DNA of 64,000 nt from Neofusicoccum parvum. Taxonomy: Eukaryota; Ascomycota; Dothideomycetes; Botryosphaeriales; Botryosphaeriaceae. Positions 1 to 11,099 of this stretch are shown here, in pieces. The translations under genes were made by a program, and so were the position numbers. The stretch lies in contig CP087206.1 in the NCBI GenBank assembly GCA_020912385.1, forward strand, positions 1,488,001 through 1,552,000, in the 5' to 3' direction. How positions within the stretch are numbered: position 1 is the first letter of the stretch; each line of letters begins with the position of its first letter. The notes beneath the pieces were generated by a model that ran no database searches, was not told the origin of the DNA, and was given only the letters and a program-made list of their open reading frames with translations.

Positions 1-462
1 TGCTCCCTGAGGGGAAGCTTTTCCTTTTTGGTTTGCCCTGGGTCTTGCTTTGCGAGCATTTGCCTTCGCTATTTTCTCATTGCGGCAGTGTAGATATCCA
101 CGATGGCTTTTTTGCGATTCCGACAGCTGATAGGGCGTATAGACGGGCATGCTGTTTGTTCGGTTAATGAGAGATTGCAAAGACAGAGTCTGTGACTACC
201 GCGTTCTGTCGAACTCTATCGTTATTGACTTTTTCCTCATGCACTTGTTCTCGAATTGTCCAGAATGTTCCCTGCACATAGTGTGCCAAAAAGCGGTATC
301 CTAAGCGCTATGAAACACAAATGGCGCCTCCGCTTTTTCCCCTCTCGCTTCGCTTTCCCTAGACTGTTGTTTTTATCAAGTGCCGACACCGGCTTCAAGA
401 GAGATCGAATCGTTTCACGAAGGACGTGTCCAAACCTCCACAGCCCAGTGACCGTCAGAGTC
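1..462. other. Gene-free left edge, 3' flank of the glycosylase gene
   Basis: No convincing gene. The open frames here are antisense or out of frame with the neighbouring glycosylase and have no family features. The stretch should hold the 3' UTR of the minus-strand gene that ends at 463. Confidence 0.55.
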
Positions 463-1736
463 TCATTTGTTTCGCAAAGATCGCCTAGTCCCTCCCGATG
501 GCTCCCTGGCAGTGGCTTTCTTCTCAGGTTTGTTGTTGATCGCTTCCTCCGCGGCCTTTTTGGCAGCACCGCCTTTCTTCGCCTTCTTAGGAGCTGGCTT
601 TTCTTCTTCGTCATCCTCTTGCTTCACCGCGTCCTCCTCGTTTGCTTCCTGCTTCTTTGCCCGGCTCCGCTTGGCGCCATTGGTGGACGCCGCGTTGGTA
701 GCGGTCTTGGCGCCGCGCTGTCGCTTCGCAGCGGGCTTACTTTCTGCATCCTTATCTTTATCGGCATCTTCTTCTTCGGGGGGGTTGACGTCGCCGGCTA
801 CGTCGCCGGTCTTCTTTTGCACGCTGGGGACTACAGCTGACGTACGGCCGCCGACCTTGAGGAACGTGATCTTGGCGCCATTGGGAAGCTTGTTAGCATC
901 TTTCTTGCCCTTGCCCCAGCGGTGCTTCATCAACCCTGGCAATCATGTTAATCCGGATAGAAGGAAAGCGGGCATGCGGGCTGCTTACAATGTTCTGGGA
1001 ATTGGCTGGAGTCGGCCAAGGCGTCAATGGCGGTGGTGCACACGTAGATGAGAGCATCGTGCAGGTCCTTGATCTGTGCATCGCTGAAGGTGTTGCTGTA
1101 CTGCTCCGGGTGGATCTTGGCTTGATACAACACTTCGTCGCCAACCCAGTTGCCGACGCCACTGATGTTGGCCTGGTCGAGGAGCAGGGCTTTAACAGGG
1201 ACTCTCTTGCTCCTCATCTTCCTCGCGAGCCAATCGACGGTCAAAATGTCCTTGTCGATGACCGGATCAGGGCCATTCTCCTTGAGCGGGCTTACTTTCC
1301 TCAGCTCCTCCCCGTCCGCATCAATCAACCGAATCCTGCCCAGGCGACGCGCGTCGATGAAAGCAGCCTCGCACTTCTCATCGCCATCCATCTCGAGCAC
1401 AAACTTCCAATACTTGGGCGGCCACTCTGGGTTCTCTTCCTTTGGCGCGGGCTTGTAGTAGGCAGTGTCGTCGTTGGAGAACTTCATCCAGCCGCTCATG
1501 CCGAAATGCATCAGCGGGTGCGGCGGCTCCGACATGACCAGCCAGAAGTACTTGCCCTGTTGGCGCGCGTCGACGATTTTCTTGCCCGTCGTGGCTTCCT
1601 GGAAGGCCGAGGCGCTCGTGCCGACCTTGCCATACACAATGTCGTCTTCTTGGGTGCGCACGGCGCGGATGGTCTTGCCGACGACGTGCTTGCGCAGAAA
1701 GTGCACAATACGCGCAACTTCGGCTATCTCTGGCAT
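463..1736 (-). CDS. Formamidopyrimidine-DNA glycosylase (Fpg/Nei family), fungal type
   Basis: Base-excision repair glycosylase/AP lyase that removes oxidised purines; expected in the nucleus. Two exons, complement(join(463..935,989..1736)), 406 aa; the 53 nt intron 936-988 restores the frame at W-LMKHRWGKG. The start at 1736 gives an N-terminus MPEIAEV, in which Pro2 is the family's Schiff-base nucleophile and Glu3 its partner. A long open frame continues upstream but lacks the PE start. The helix-two-turn-helix is visible as ISGVGNWVGDEVLYQAKIHP near residues 206-225. There is no C-terminal zinc finger with four Cys. Instead the last ~130 residues are a Lys/Glu/Ala-rich low-complexity tail, as in plant and fungal Fpg proteins. 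Family call is firm; exact substrate is inferred. Confidence 0.93.
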
Positions 1737-2787
1737 GGCGAAATTTCCTCGCGTCAATCTGGCAGCAACGGACAAGATAGAGAGTCAAAGACTCGACGTT
1801 GACGATCCTACTCTCGGAACGCGCTGAGAAGCGCGCGGTAGAACCGGGCGGCCTGTGGTGCTTGAAGAAACAGGCAGTGGCTCTGGGAGGACCGGGCTGC
1901 CGGGAGACGACACGGAGTCAAATGACGGAAGGACACCAAAGAGACGATGCGGTTTGGCAAATGTTGCGGGCAGCGATGGAGCGGAGGTGATGATGACGCT
2001 GGGGCGCGCCACGGATACGCGAAATCACGCGCCAGGACGTGCACGGACCGGCTGATTAATTGAGACGGTCGCCGTCCTGCGTCCTTTGGTCCTCATCTCC
2101 TCTCGTGTCAACATCATCGCGAAATGCATCAAGCTCGAGCCTGGAGCGCATTCCAGAGCTCTTTCACATGCACGTAGTGAGGTTCGGACTCGGGCCTCCG
2201 CCGTTTTCTGTGGCTGCACATCCTCCGTCCACAAGTCAACGCGCGCGGAAAAAGCAAGCTGCAGCTAGCGTCTCTCAAGCCTGGTTGCTGACTGTCCCTG
2301 TGTGCCGGCCCAGCCAATAACGACGGCGTGAGCAACAGATTATGTCGCTTACGGGTGCCTTGGGAAGTGGGCTGCAACCCACGTCTCCTAGCCAGCCATC
2401 TGAGACGCAAGATCTGCTGCGTGCCCTGCACAGGAAGCGAGCGGCACGGAGTGGCTGATCAACATCTCACTGGTCATTTTCAGCTCGTAGGCCCCATGCT
2501 TTGGAGGCGCGCTTGCTTATCGAAGATTCGTTGTAGTACATGCTTGGCCTCGTGCGTCAGCCCCCATCCTCCTCTGCCGATCCCTCAGCTCAGTGGTTCA
2601 AATGGTTGCCACAGCCTGCTAGACTTTGGGGGCCCTGAACGTGCATGCCCTGCCACAGTCCAGGATCGTCCATTTCTTAAGTATTTGCCTCCGCGTCGGT
2701 TTCCAGGCCACGTTCGTGCGTCCTGGCTCTTTTTACTTTGCTGTCAAAGCACACTCGTTTCCGAATGGATTGATCCTTTTCACAGTC
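1737..2787. other. Intergenic, divergent promoters of glycosylase and membrane protein
   Basis: About 1 kb between two divergent starts. Short overlapping frames on both strands have no recognisable motif and none is coherent across an intron. It should contain both promoters and 5' UTRs. I see no clear TATA box or repeat. Confidence 0.5.
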
Positions 2788-4563
2788 ATGGCTGCAGACC
2801 GATCACAGGAGTCTTTTCTTCTCCAAGACACTGTTGGGTCAGCCAAAATGCTAGGTCCGATACATACACAACGGAAAGGTCTACGCCGATTTCTTCTCAG
2901 CAACCCCGGAGTCATATTTGCAACAGTATCCGGCCTCGTGTGCATCCTGGCCATTTTCGGTTTTACTCTTTGGCTTAGCAGGCAACTGCTCGAGTGTCCA
3001 CCTTGGGCTGAAGACTGCCATGTCAAAGAGTCGGTTTTGCGAATGTCAGACAACCTCGGCTTGGTTCAAGGTATCGTGGCCGCAGTCTACGCGGTTGCAC
3101 TGGCGGGGCCGGTTTATACCGCATGCGCCCTTGGAGAGGCGGCTGTGTGGCCTATCTTGAACAGGCAGGCGAAAACATTGAAAGAACTAGATTCTTTCCT
3201 ATCTGCCACCCGCGGTTCCATTGCTTCCTTACCACTGGCGTACCTGGCCACCCGCTCCATCGAAGCCTGTGTCGTAATCCTATGCATCACCGTTGCGACA
3301 ATCACCCCTCTCGTTGGTTCTCCGGTTGTTGGTTATACCTACACGAGGCTGAACATGGCCACGGACTTCACCAGCAATTACCAACTCGGCGCGGTAATGA
3401 GGAACAAACTCATCCAGGCCAATCCTCCAGCTCGACTTCCTGGTGCTGTCACAGACGCTCTCAGCCTCTACACCTCTTGGTCAAGTCAGCTTTCTCGAGA
3501 ATCGATGCCAGCCTTCCGTGACTTCATTGTCCGTCGCGACAAACTCGATGCCCGTGGCCAGATGTCTATCAACGCTGTGAAAGTCGAAAAGAATATCACC
3601 TGTACGGGCCACAAGGTCGAATTGACAGACAACGACAAAGTGTCAGTGAAGGCTGTTACTCAGATGGGTAATGACAACACAACACTGCTAAGAATACAGC
3701 CGGCACTGACGGTATGGGTCGATCGCGTCAACTACGTGAGCGAGACGAGAAGCGTTTCCACTCTCATTTTTGCCGCCCTTAACGGTACCATCGAGGGTGG
3801 AACGTCCTCCGAGCCAACAGACGCAATGAAGAAGAAAAACCACACGGGTCTCCAGGCTGTGGCTTGCGACGTCGACGTCAACTTGATTAACTCCTCGTTC
3901 CAAGTTGGCGGAGGTACTGGCCAATTCGCGACAATCTCACACCTCAACATGATAGAAGGGCCCACCCATCCAGACTCCAGATTTGGGCCACTCGGAGATG
4001 TGGCTGTGTGGCTCGGAGTTATGCCTGTCGCCATGGGGATCAGTGTACACGGAGCGCAGCCCATGTTCATGGATAAATTACCGCTACCAAGGGCGTACGC
4101 AGCATTTACTGCACCCGACTCGTACCACTGGAAGCTTGAGACGCTGCACAATTTCATCAACGTTAGTTCTGGCGCCTTGGCAACATCGATGCACTACATC
4201 GATGAGACTCAAAGGTCGAACGAAAGCCCGCAGAACGCCACCTTGGCTTCCAGAAGGGCTGTCAAACGATTGAATCCCTCAAGAGCATACTACCTTCTCA
4301 TCCCGCCTGCCATAATCCTGGTAATGATTGCAGCTCTTGCATTCTGGAACTACTGGCTACACAAGCGCGAGAACATACCGATCATGCGGCTGGCAGATGT
4401 TTCGGAGGTGATCAAGAGCTCCCAGACTGCCGACATCATGGAGCCCGCTGCCGATGACGCCAAAGCTCCAGACGAACCGTCGACGCTCAAGAAATTGAGT
4501 ATAAGATACGGAGTGACATCCGGAGGTGCTGTTGGATTTGGAACATCTGTGTCAAGTTTTTGA
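2788..4563 (+). CDS. Multipass membrane protein with large N-glycosylated domain, function unknown
   Basis: Single-exon gene, 591 aa. The start at 2788 (MAADRSQ) is the first ATG that gives a cytosolic-looking N-terminus before the first membrane segment; the open frame upstream to 2626 has no plausible leader. Hydrophobic segments lie near residues 42-64, 91-113, 157-176 and 500-524. Between the third and fourth lies a ~320-residue polar domain with eight N-glycosylation sequons (for example NIT, NGT, NHT, NSS, NVS, NAT), so this loop probably faces the lumen or outside. The last ~65 residues are a cytosolic tail. I do not recognise a named family; related architectures are common as hypothetical proteins in Dothideomycetes. 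The function cannot be told from the sequence. Confidence 0.8.
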   Translation: MAADRSQESFLLQDTVGSAKMLGPIHTQRKGLRRFLLSNPGVIFATVSGLVCILAIFGFTLWLSRQLLECPPWAEDCHVKESVLRMSDNLGLVQGIVAAVYAVALAGPVYTACALGEAAVWPILNRQAKTLKELDSFLSATRGSIASLPLAYLATRSIEACVVILCITVATITPLVGSPVVGYTYTRLNMATDFTSNYQLGAVMRNKLIQANPPARLPGAVTDALSLYTSWSSQLSRESMPAFRDFIVRRDKLDARGQMSINAVKVEKNITCTGHKVELTDNDKVSVKAVTQMGNDNTTLLRIQPALTVWVDRVNYVSETRSVSTLIFAALNGTIEGGTSSEPTDAMKKKNHTGLQAVACDVDVNLINSSFQVGGGTGQFATISHLNMIEGPTHPDSRFGPLGDVAVWLGVMPVAMGISVHGAQPMFMDKLPLPRAYAAFTAPDSYHWKLETLHNFINVSSGALATSMHYIDETQRSNESPQNATLASRRAVKRLNPSRAYYLLIPPAIILVMIAALAFWNYWLHKRENIPIMRLADVSEVIKSSQTADIMEPAADDAKAPDEPSTLKKLSIRYGVTSGGAVGFGTSVSSF

Positions 4564-5272
4564 GTCTGCGCCACCACGCATATTGCGATAGCAGGACAAA
4601 TTGGGGCTGTTTTTCACAAATTCGGAGGCGCCAGCCCGAACGCTCAGAAGCAGAAGATGAGAGCAAATGGATCGGGACGAATTCCTCAGCATCATCAGGA
4701 GTTGGGCGCATCTTCCGCATCTCTATTGCAACGTCCTGTACGGAAGCTACGGCACACTTGGACAGCGGCTGCAGAATCGACCTTTATTTTTTGTTTTTGG
4801 AGAATGTCTGGTTATACCCGTCACACGCTCATGGCAGGCCACAGCGAGTTTACTGCATTACTTTCGAAGACGATCCTTTGAGATGACGTAATGAGATGAC
4901 CAGTCGGCTGGACCTACTGAAGGAGGCAAGAACACAGCCATGGCGACAGCCAAGCCGTTGACACATCTTCTCGTCCCTCGTGACTCTGTGCCCGCAAGCG
5001 ACCGCTTGGTGTTGATTCCCCGCCATCCGAGACTCCACCAAATTGACTATGCTGACGGGCGGTGTGCCGCCGGCGTCTGCGGCGTCTACGGCATCGGGCG
5101 ATGCTCGATCTGGCCGACGCAACTGATAACGGTTACCTAATCCGCGCCTGTCCCTGCCTTTACTCCGCATTTCCTGGAGCCATCTTCGGTGGACCACTAT
5201 TTATGTTTCCTTCTGCATCGCAGCATCCGTCCTGCCATCTTCTCCGTTTCAATTCCTTGGTCTCGTGCAGCC
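4564..5272. other. Intergenic region upstream of the agmatinase-like gene
   Basis: Short frames only, none with a protein-family signature. It should hold the 3' UTR of the membrane-protein gene and the promoter and 5' UTR of the ureohydrolase gene. Confidence 0.5.
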
Positions 5273-6787
5273 ATGCACCTCACGCTGCTGGCGCTCAGCT
5301 GCGCTGCCTCTCTGCCGCTGACGGCTCTCGCACACGCTGGCCATCGCCACGACGGCAGCGCCGAGCCCATTGATGTCGAGACGCTGCAGCAGAAATGGGG
5401 CACCGATGTAAGCCTTGCCTCGCCTGGTGGAGGAGAGAAGAACGGTGCTGATGGCCAATAGTGGGGCTTCTCCGGCATCTCGACTTTCGCGCACCTGCCC
5501 CACGTGAAATGCCTGACGGAGCCGGAGACGCCTTTTGACATCGGCATCATCGGTGCTCCTTTCGACACAGCCGTCAGCTACAGGCCTGGTGAGTGGTGGA
5601 GTGTTTCTCTTGTTCGTCCATCCGGACCATAGCGCCTTAAATCAGCATTCCTCCGTTTTCGTTCCATCGACAGAGCTCTCAAGACGGTCACTCTCCGCAT
5701 CGTGTCCCTCGCAGTCCATTCAGATCTACTGTGCAGCCACGGGGCTTGCGAGATCCCCCGTCTGATCCAATGCTCCGCACAAGCAATCCAAGCATCTCCA
5801 CCGGCCCAGGTCCTTCGCTAACATCCCACAGGCGCACGCTTCGGCCCGCGAGCCATCCGCGCAGGCTCCGGCCGACAGACGTCTTTCCGCGGCTTCAACC
5901 CGCGTGCAGGCATGAACCCGTACACGTCGTGGGCCACCATCCTCGACTGCGGCGACATCCCGATCACGCCGTTCGACAACGCGCTCGCCCTCCGCCAGAT
6001 GAGCGAGGCCTTCGTGGAGCTGGGGAAGCGCTCGCCGTCGGCCGGCTCCGTGGGGTCCTCGTCGGCCTACCGCGCGCGGTCCAAGCTGATCACGCTCGGC
6101 GGCGACCACAGCATCGCGCTGCCCGCGCTGCGCGCGCTCAAGGCCATCCACGGCCAGCCCGTCGCCGTCGTGCACTTCGACGCCCACCTCGACACCTGGC
6201 ACCCGGCCAAGTACCCGTCCGCCTGGATCGACCCGACCGACGAGACCACCCAGTCGTTCTTCAACCACGGCTCCATGTTCTGGTACGCCTCGACCGAGGG
6301 CCTCATCGCCAACGGGTCGAGCGTGCACGCTGGCCTGCGCACCCGCCTGGCCGGCGACGACGACGCCGACTGGGCTGACGACACGACCCAGGGCTGGCAC
6401 CGCATCACTGCGGATGACATCGACGACATCGGGACGAAGGGTGTCATCGACGGCATCATGAAGAACGTCGGCACCGAGATCCCGGTTTACCTGTCCATCG
6501 ACATCGACGTAATTGACCCCGGCATGGCCCCGGCGACGGGCACCCCGGAGCCGGGTGGATGGACGACGCGCGAGCTGATCCGCATTCTAAGGGGCATTGA
6601 GTCGCTGAACGTGGTTGGTGCGGATATCGTCGAGGTGAGCCCAAGTTATGACGGGCCAGGCGAGAACACGGCCTTGGCCGCGGCGCAGGTGGGGTATGAA
6701 ATCTTAACGAGCATGGTGAAGAGGGGCCTACTAGACCAGGGAAAGGTTGAGACGGGTGAGAAGGGAGAGAAGAAGGATGAGCTGTGA
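5273..6787 (+). CDS. Agmatinase-like ureohydrolase, signal peptide and C-terminal KDEL
   Basis: Arginase/agmatinase superfamily; the likely reaction is agmatine to putrescine plus urea at a binuclear Mn centre. Three exons, join(5273..5407,5462..5588,5832..6787), 405 aa. The introns are 54 nt and 243 nt and both junctions keep the frame (WGTD/WGFSG and [13 protein letters not shown]). Metal ligands are all present: GGDHS (His180), DAHLD (204-208) and [10 protein letters not shown] (Asp311, Asp313), followed by the substrate-loop motif ATGTPEPGG. Residues 1-20 form a signal peptide ([20 protein letters not shown]) before a His-rich HAGHRH stretch; fungal agmatinase-like proteins are often secretory. 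The protein ends EKKDEL, a canonical ER-retrieval signal, so it may stay in the ER lumen. Substrate is inferred; guanidinobutyrase activity is an alternative. Confidence 0.92.
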
Positions 6788-7279
6788 ACGATTTGATGGT
6801 GTATAGGGGGTGGTGCAGAAGGAGGAGTTCGACGAAAGAGAACAGTGGAGATACCACGGGTGATCTCATTCAGAGGTGAAAAGTAGTGGGATTGAGGTTC
6901 CTACGGATGAGGTTATGCTTTGACTACGATATCATGAGGGCTCTGAAAACCAAAAAATGGAATGATTTGATGTACGAGAACAACGACAATTCGACGCGAG
7001 CACTTTTGCCACCAACAGAATCAATCGGACATTTGACCTAACACACAGAGGCAATGTTGGCCTGTACATGTGAACGAGCAGCACAGGCTGAGAATTCGTC
7101 TATTGGAAAAAGCAACGTACGCTTTCGTAAATCAGCATCGAGGAACACCGGGGAATAAGTAGAAAAGATGCCACCATGACCGGCCCAAAACCCAACGCCT
7201 ATCCTCCCGCAGGCCAAAGTGGAATTTATGTGAGATCTAGGAGGTAACAACGCAGGGGAAGGATGCAGGCGCGCGACGT
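6788..7279. other. Convergent 3' flanks (agmatinase-like gene and VPS24)
   Basis: About 0.5 kb of lower-GC sequence between two converging genes. It should hold both 3' UTRs and terminators. No gene or repeat is visible. Confidence 0.5.
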
Positions 7280-8019
7280 TCAGCTCTTCAAGGCCTCCAG
7301 CCTGCCGCGCATCTGGCTCAGCATCTCCTCCGGGTCCTCTTCGTCCTCTTCGGCCTGCACGGGCTGGGACGGCAGCTCGAGGTCCTGCTTGGGCTCGTGG
7401 GCCTGGGAGATTTTGTCCTTGAGGACCTCGCTGAGGACCTTGTCGACCTCAGACTCGGCCTCGTCATCCTCGCCTTCGAGCAGCTCCGTGTCGGGCAGCG
7501 AGTCGCCGACCATCTCCTCGATGATGCCGGCCCTGACGAGCTCCTGGCTGAGCTCGCGCATGGTGCCGGTCAGCTCGGGCAGGCGCACGAGGGTGTTGAC
7601 GTCCTTCATGATGCCGGTGGAGGCGCGGATGCTGCCCTCGATCTTGCGCACGGAGAAGGCCTCGTTGACCTGCATCTGCACGCTCTGCAGCTGGGCCTTG
7701 CTGGTGTGGAGGCGCGAGCTCTGCTTGCGCACGCGGATCAGCTCCTTTGCGAAGACGCGGGTGTCCATGGCGGCCTGCTTGGCCATGGCCGGGTTGCGTT
7801 GGGCGCGCTTCGAGGCCTGGACGATGTAGCTCTTGGTCTTCTGCTCGGCCTGCTTCAGCTGCACGATGTCGCGGTCGAGCTTGCGCACGTTGGCGCGCAC
7901 GAGGGCGTTGCATTTCCGTTTCTTAGCAATGTTAGAGTGTGAAGGTGCGGGCTCAGGCGGGCGTGACCGACTTGCTCTTCGGGCGTGGGCTTCCACAGGA
8001 GCGACTTGATGGTTTCCAT
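7280..8019 (-). CDS. VPS24: ESCRT-III subunit Vps24 (CHMP3)
   Basis: Snf7-family protein that polymerises on endosomal membranes with Vps2, Snf7 and Vps20 during multivesicular-body sorting. Two exons, complement(join(7280..7921,7972..8019)), 229 aa, close to the family's ~224. Exon 1 encodes METIKSLLWKPTPEEQ and the 50 nt intron uses a GTCGGT donor and a CTAAC branch point 7 nt before the acceptor. The N-terminal half is basic and helical (KRKCNALVRANVRKLDRDI; VNTLVRLPEL). The C-terminal half is acidic and ends in a MIM1-like MRGRLEALKS that should bind Vps4. The residue pattern fits yeast Vps24 better than Vps2. The open frame continues far upstream, but only because the region is GC-rich. 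It is divergent with SBA1, 605 nt away. Confidence 0.94.
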
Positions 8020-8624
8020 GGCGGCGGGCGGCGGGCGGCGTGCGGCGGGGCGCGGACGGCGATTGCAGCGGGCGGGGCGGCCTGCGGGAGCGAGGTGCTT
8101 GGTCTGGGGCAGCACATGCGGTGCCTGGCGTCGGCGGGTGTCGCCGCGGTGGTGGTGGTGGGAGGTGGGCGGCTCTGGCTGGGCTCGGGGGCGGCCTGTG
8201 CGGGCGCCGGGCAGAGGGTCTTGCCTGGTGACGTTTGCGCCGGGCGAGCTCGCGGCGGGGCACCCAGCTCACGCCCACGCCCGCCGCAGTGGCAGCAGGC
8301 TGCGCGCCCGGCGCGGGTGCGGGCTGCGCGACGGCGAGTCTGGCCCGCCGCAGAGCACTGCTGGCTGCCAGGCCCGCATCGGCCCGCGCGCATCGCACAG
8401 CCTTGCGTGCTGTTCCTGGCGCTGCTTTCCACTGCCTTCTACCGCCGTCCTCAGCCTCGTGCGCTAGCGAGGCCGCCTCTACAACTCCCACAGCTTCCTG
8501 CCCTTCTCCCCAGCACCGCAGCATCCCAACCCGCACCCCATCACCCCCCGACCCTGCAACCCATCCCCCCAATCGTGCACTCGACTCCTCCGCGCGCACT
8601 GCTGCCCGCCCGCTCCACACAGCC
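8020..8624. promoter_or_regulatory. Shared divergent promoter region, VPS24 / SBA1
   Basis: A 605 nt very GC-rich interval between two divergent start codons. Its SBA1 side becomes C- and CT-rich, as in many fungal 5' leaders. Several frames are open through it on both strands, which reflects base composition and not coding. Confidence 0.5.
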
Positions 8625-9561
8625 ATGTCGCAGACTCTGACTCCCGAAGGTACGGACGCCCCGCCAACCACACCAGCCCCGTCGCGTTTCTGTGCCTGCT
8701 GGCCGCGCGTGCATTGGCCTGCGCGTCGTCCAGCTTCGCCGGCAGCCTGCCTGCTCGACGCTTGCCTGCACCGCGAGGCCATTGCCCGCCTGCCCGCGCC
8801 GTGTCCGCGCGGTCGCTCCGTCCAGAGCCCGCGTCTCCGCCCACCGCGTGCATGACGCACAGCCCTGCTAACCCGCCTGCCGCAGTGCTCTGGGCCCAGC
8901 GCTCGTCGACCACCGACCCGGAGCGCAACCACGTCTTCCTGACCGTCTCTGCGCCCGATGTTCCCAAGGACAAGATGAAGCTCGACATACAACCCACCAA
9001 GGTGACTTTCAGCGGCCATTCGGAGCTGAAGAACGTCGACTACAAGGTCGAGCTTGAGCTGTACGCCGAGATTGTGCCCGAGGAGACCAAGATCAACCAC
9101 ACGGGCAAGAACGTCGAGATGGTCCTGCGCAAGAAGGAGCTCAAGGAGGAGTTCTGGCCCCGCCTGCTCAAGGAGAGCAAAAGGCTGCACTTCCTCAAGA
9201 CCGACTTCGACAAGGTATGCACCACTTCCCCCCTCCCCCCCTCCGCAATGCCCTGCTACCGTCGGTAAGAGACTGACGCTCGCTCTACCAGTGGGTCGAC
9301 GAGGACGAGCAGGATGAAGCTGCCGACGACGACTACCTCCAGAACATGGGTGGCATGCCCCCCGGCATGGGCGGCGGCGAAGGCGGCTTTGGCGGCATCG
9401 ACTTCTCCAAGCTGGGCGGCGGTGCCGGCGGCATGCCCGACCTAGGTGATCTGAGCGCTGCCGCCGGCGAGCCTGCCGACGACGGCTCCGACGATGACGA
9501 TGACATGCCCGAGCTCGAGGGCGACGACAAGGCCGCCAGCGCGACGAAGGCAAGTTCGTAG
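8625..9561 (+). CDS. SBA1: Hsp90 co-chaperone p23 / Sba1 (CS domain)
   Basis: Binds ATP-bound Hsp90 and slows its ATPase; cytosol and nucleus. Three exons, join(8625..8649,8886..9214,9292..9561), 207 aa. Exon 1 is only 25 nt (MSQTLTPE plus one base), exon 2 carries the whole CS domain, and exon 3 the tail. The CS domain reads VLWAQRSSTTDPERNHVFL at its start and includes the conserved stretch EFWPRLLKESKRLHFLKTDF, then W-VDEDE at the exon 2/3 junction. The tail is Gly/Met-rich (GGMPPGMGGGEGG) and then acidic, as in fungal p23. Introns are 236 nt and 77 nt. The match to the family is strong throughout. Confidence 0.95.
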
Positions 9562-11099
9562 GTGTGTGTCTCCGGTTTCGCGCGAACGAAAAGGGACGTG
9601 GTTGTGTGAGCGAAGCATGGCCGACGGACGTATCTAGCAGGTCTTGAATGGAAAGTCGAAGCAGAGAAGGGCTTGTATCGGTGGAGGATGCAATGAAAAA
9701 GAAGTCTTTTGGAGATAAACTACCTGGGAGAAGGGAGGAGAACAGAGAGGTGAGGGATTTGAGCGTTTTCGGAAGGCGGTGAAGAGCTGAAGACGGCAAA
9801 GCAACATTAAGCCATTACCGACGCTGTCGCTGTTCCGTCTGAAGTAAAACACCACAACAAAGCCACAAGCATCCGGCACCTCAACACACGAAATTATCCC
9901 CTTCCTGACCATTCTTTCTCAGCCATTCTCTTCGGTATCTTGAGCTCTGTGCTTCTATCTTCATGCAAGAGAAAGGAAACCAGCGGGTAGTAGATGTGGC
10001 ATCTCGTGGAAATGCTCTCTCGGATCAAATGAATTAACGACAAAGTCCTCTTTTCTCGTTCAATGCTTTTCTCATCACGTCATTGCCATTGCTGCATAGA
10101 TACCTGGCCTCGTTCAACCCTTGCACACAAGCACACAATCAGAGCGACTGCTTCGAGACGCCCAGCCTTCCGACTGAAGAAGACGGGGTAGACGGACAGC
10201 AAGGCGAGTGTAAGGCGATATGAGATACTTGCCAAGGCCCTAGCCCAAACTCTTCTTGCTTGTCATCAGACATCGGCTGGATCGACGGTAAGGTACAATG
10301 GTTTAAACCTCCACTTGGGCGCATGGGAAGAGCCATTGTGTGGAGAATGGAAGAAGACCGCGGGCGGGAGGGGGCACTGGCGGAGCGCCGCCGCCTGTTT
10401 GGACGGCGGAGTAGTCTTGGATCATGCGAAGCGACTGTGGCTTGGGCGTGCTCCTGTCCAAGTAGGCCGGTATGGATCGGAACGAAGGCTTCAGCAGCAG
10501 CAGCAGCAGCAGCAGACCAGGGACTTCTCGCCGCTCGACAGTCTATGGAGAGGAGTGGGAAGCTAAATGGACCACATGGGGGAAAAAGCATGTTAGATGG
10601 AAGAATATCTATTCGGCACGTATCAAGCCCAACCCGCCACGCGAGAGCGAGACGCCCAGAGTGCAGTAATTATCGCCCAGCCGCTCCACTACACAGGAAT
10701 CTTTCCCCCGTGCCGGAATTTGGGCCACAAGTTATTTGCCTTTGTGAACACACAACCATGTGTGGGTTTTGTATGCATTTTTGCTCAAATGAGCCATCTC
10801 TACCGATCTTTTTTTGTACGCTCCCGCTCTCCAACAAATCAACAGCAACATGTAATTGAAAAGGGATATTCGTCGCTGTATGGTACGCGGATCTGCGCCA
10901 AGAGACACTCCCAACCGGTCGGCTCTCTGTCCTGTCTCCGGGACACGGGCTTTCTCTCTTCGGAACACATTACATATCCATCGATGTTTCCCCTTTGATA
11001 ACTGCATCTAACCCCTGCCGTTGCCAGATCCGCACAGAACCGAAGGCCGTTCGTCCACCCATGCCGTGAAGAAATGCACCCCTACTACGTATAAGGTAT
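9562..11099. other. Convergent 3' flanks with one CAG microsatellite
   Basis: 1.5 kb between SBA1 and NAA15, which converge. The short open frames on both strands show no family motif. Contains the (CAG)8 tract listed separately. Probably both 3' UTRs plus spacer. Confidence 0.5.
10492..10515. repeat. (CAG)8 trinucleotide microsatellite
   Basis: Eight perfect CAG units in the non-coding spacer between SBA1 and NAA15. Likely length-polymorphic between strains. Confidence 0.95.

Noticed and set aside
7280..9799. An 839-codon minus-strand open frame covering VPS24, its promoter and the antisense of SBA1
   Set aside because: Only the part up to 7921 is Vps24 coding. Upstream it is Arg/Pro/Ala-rich, lacks a suitable start and runs antisense through the clear SBA1 exons; GC-rich DNA rarely has stops.
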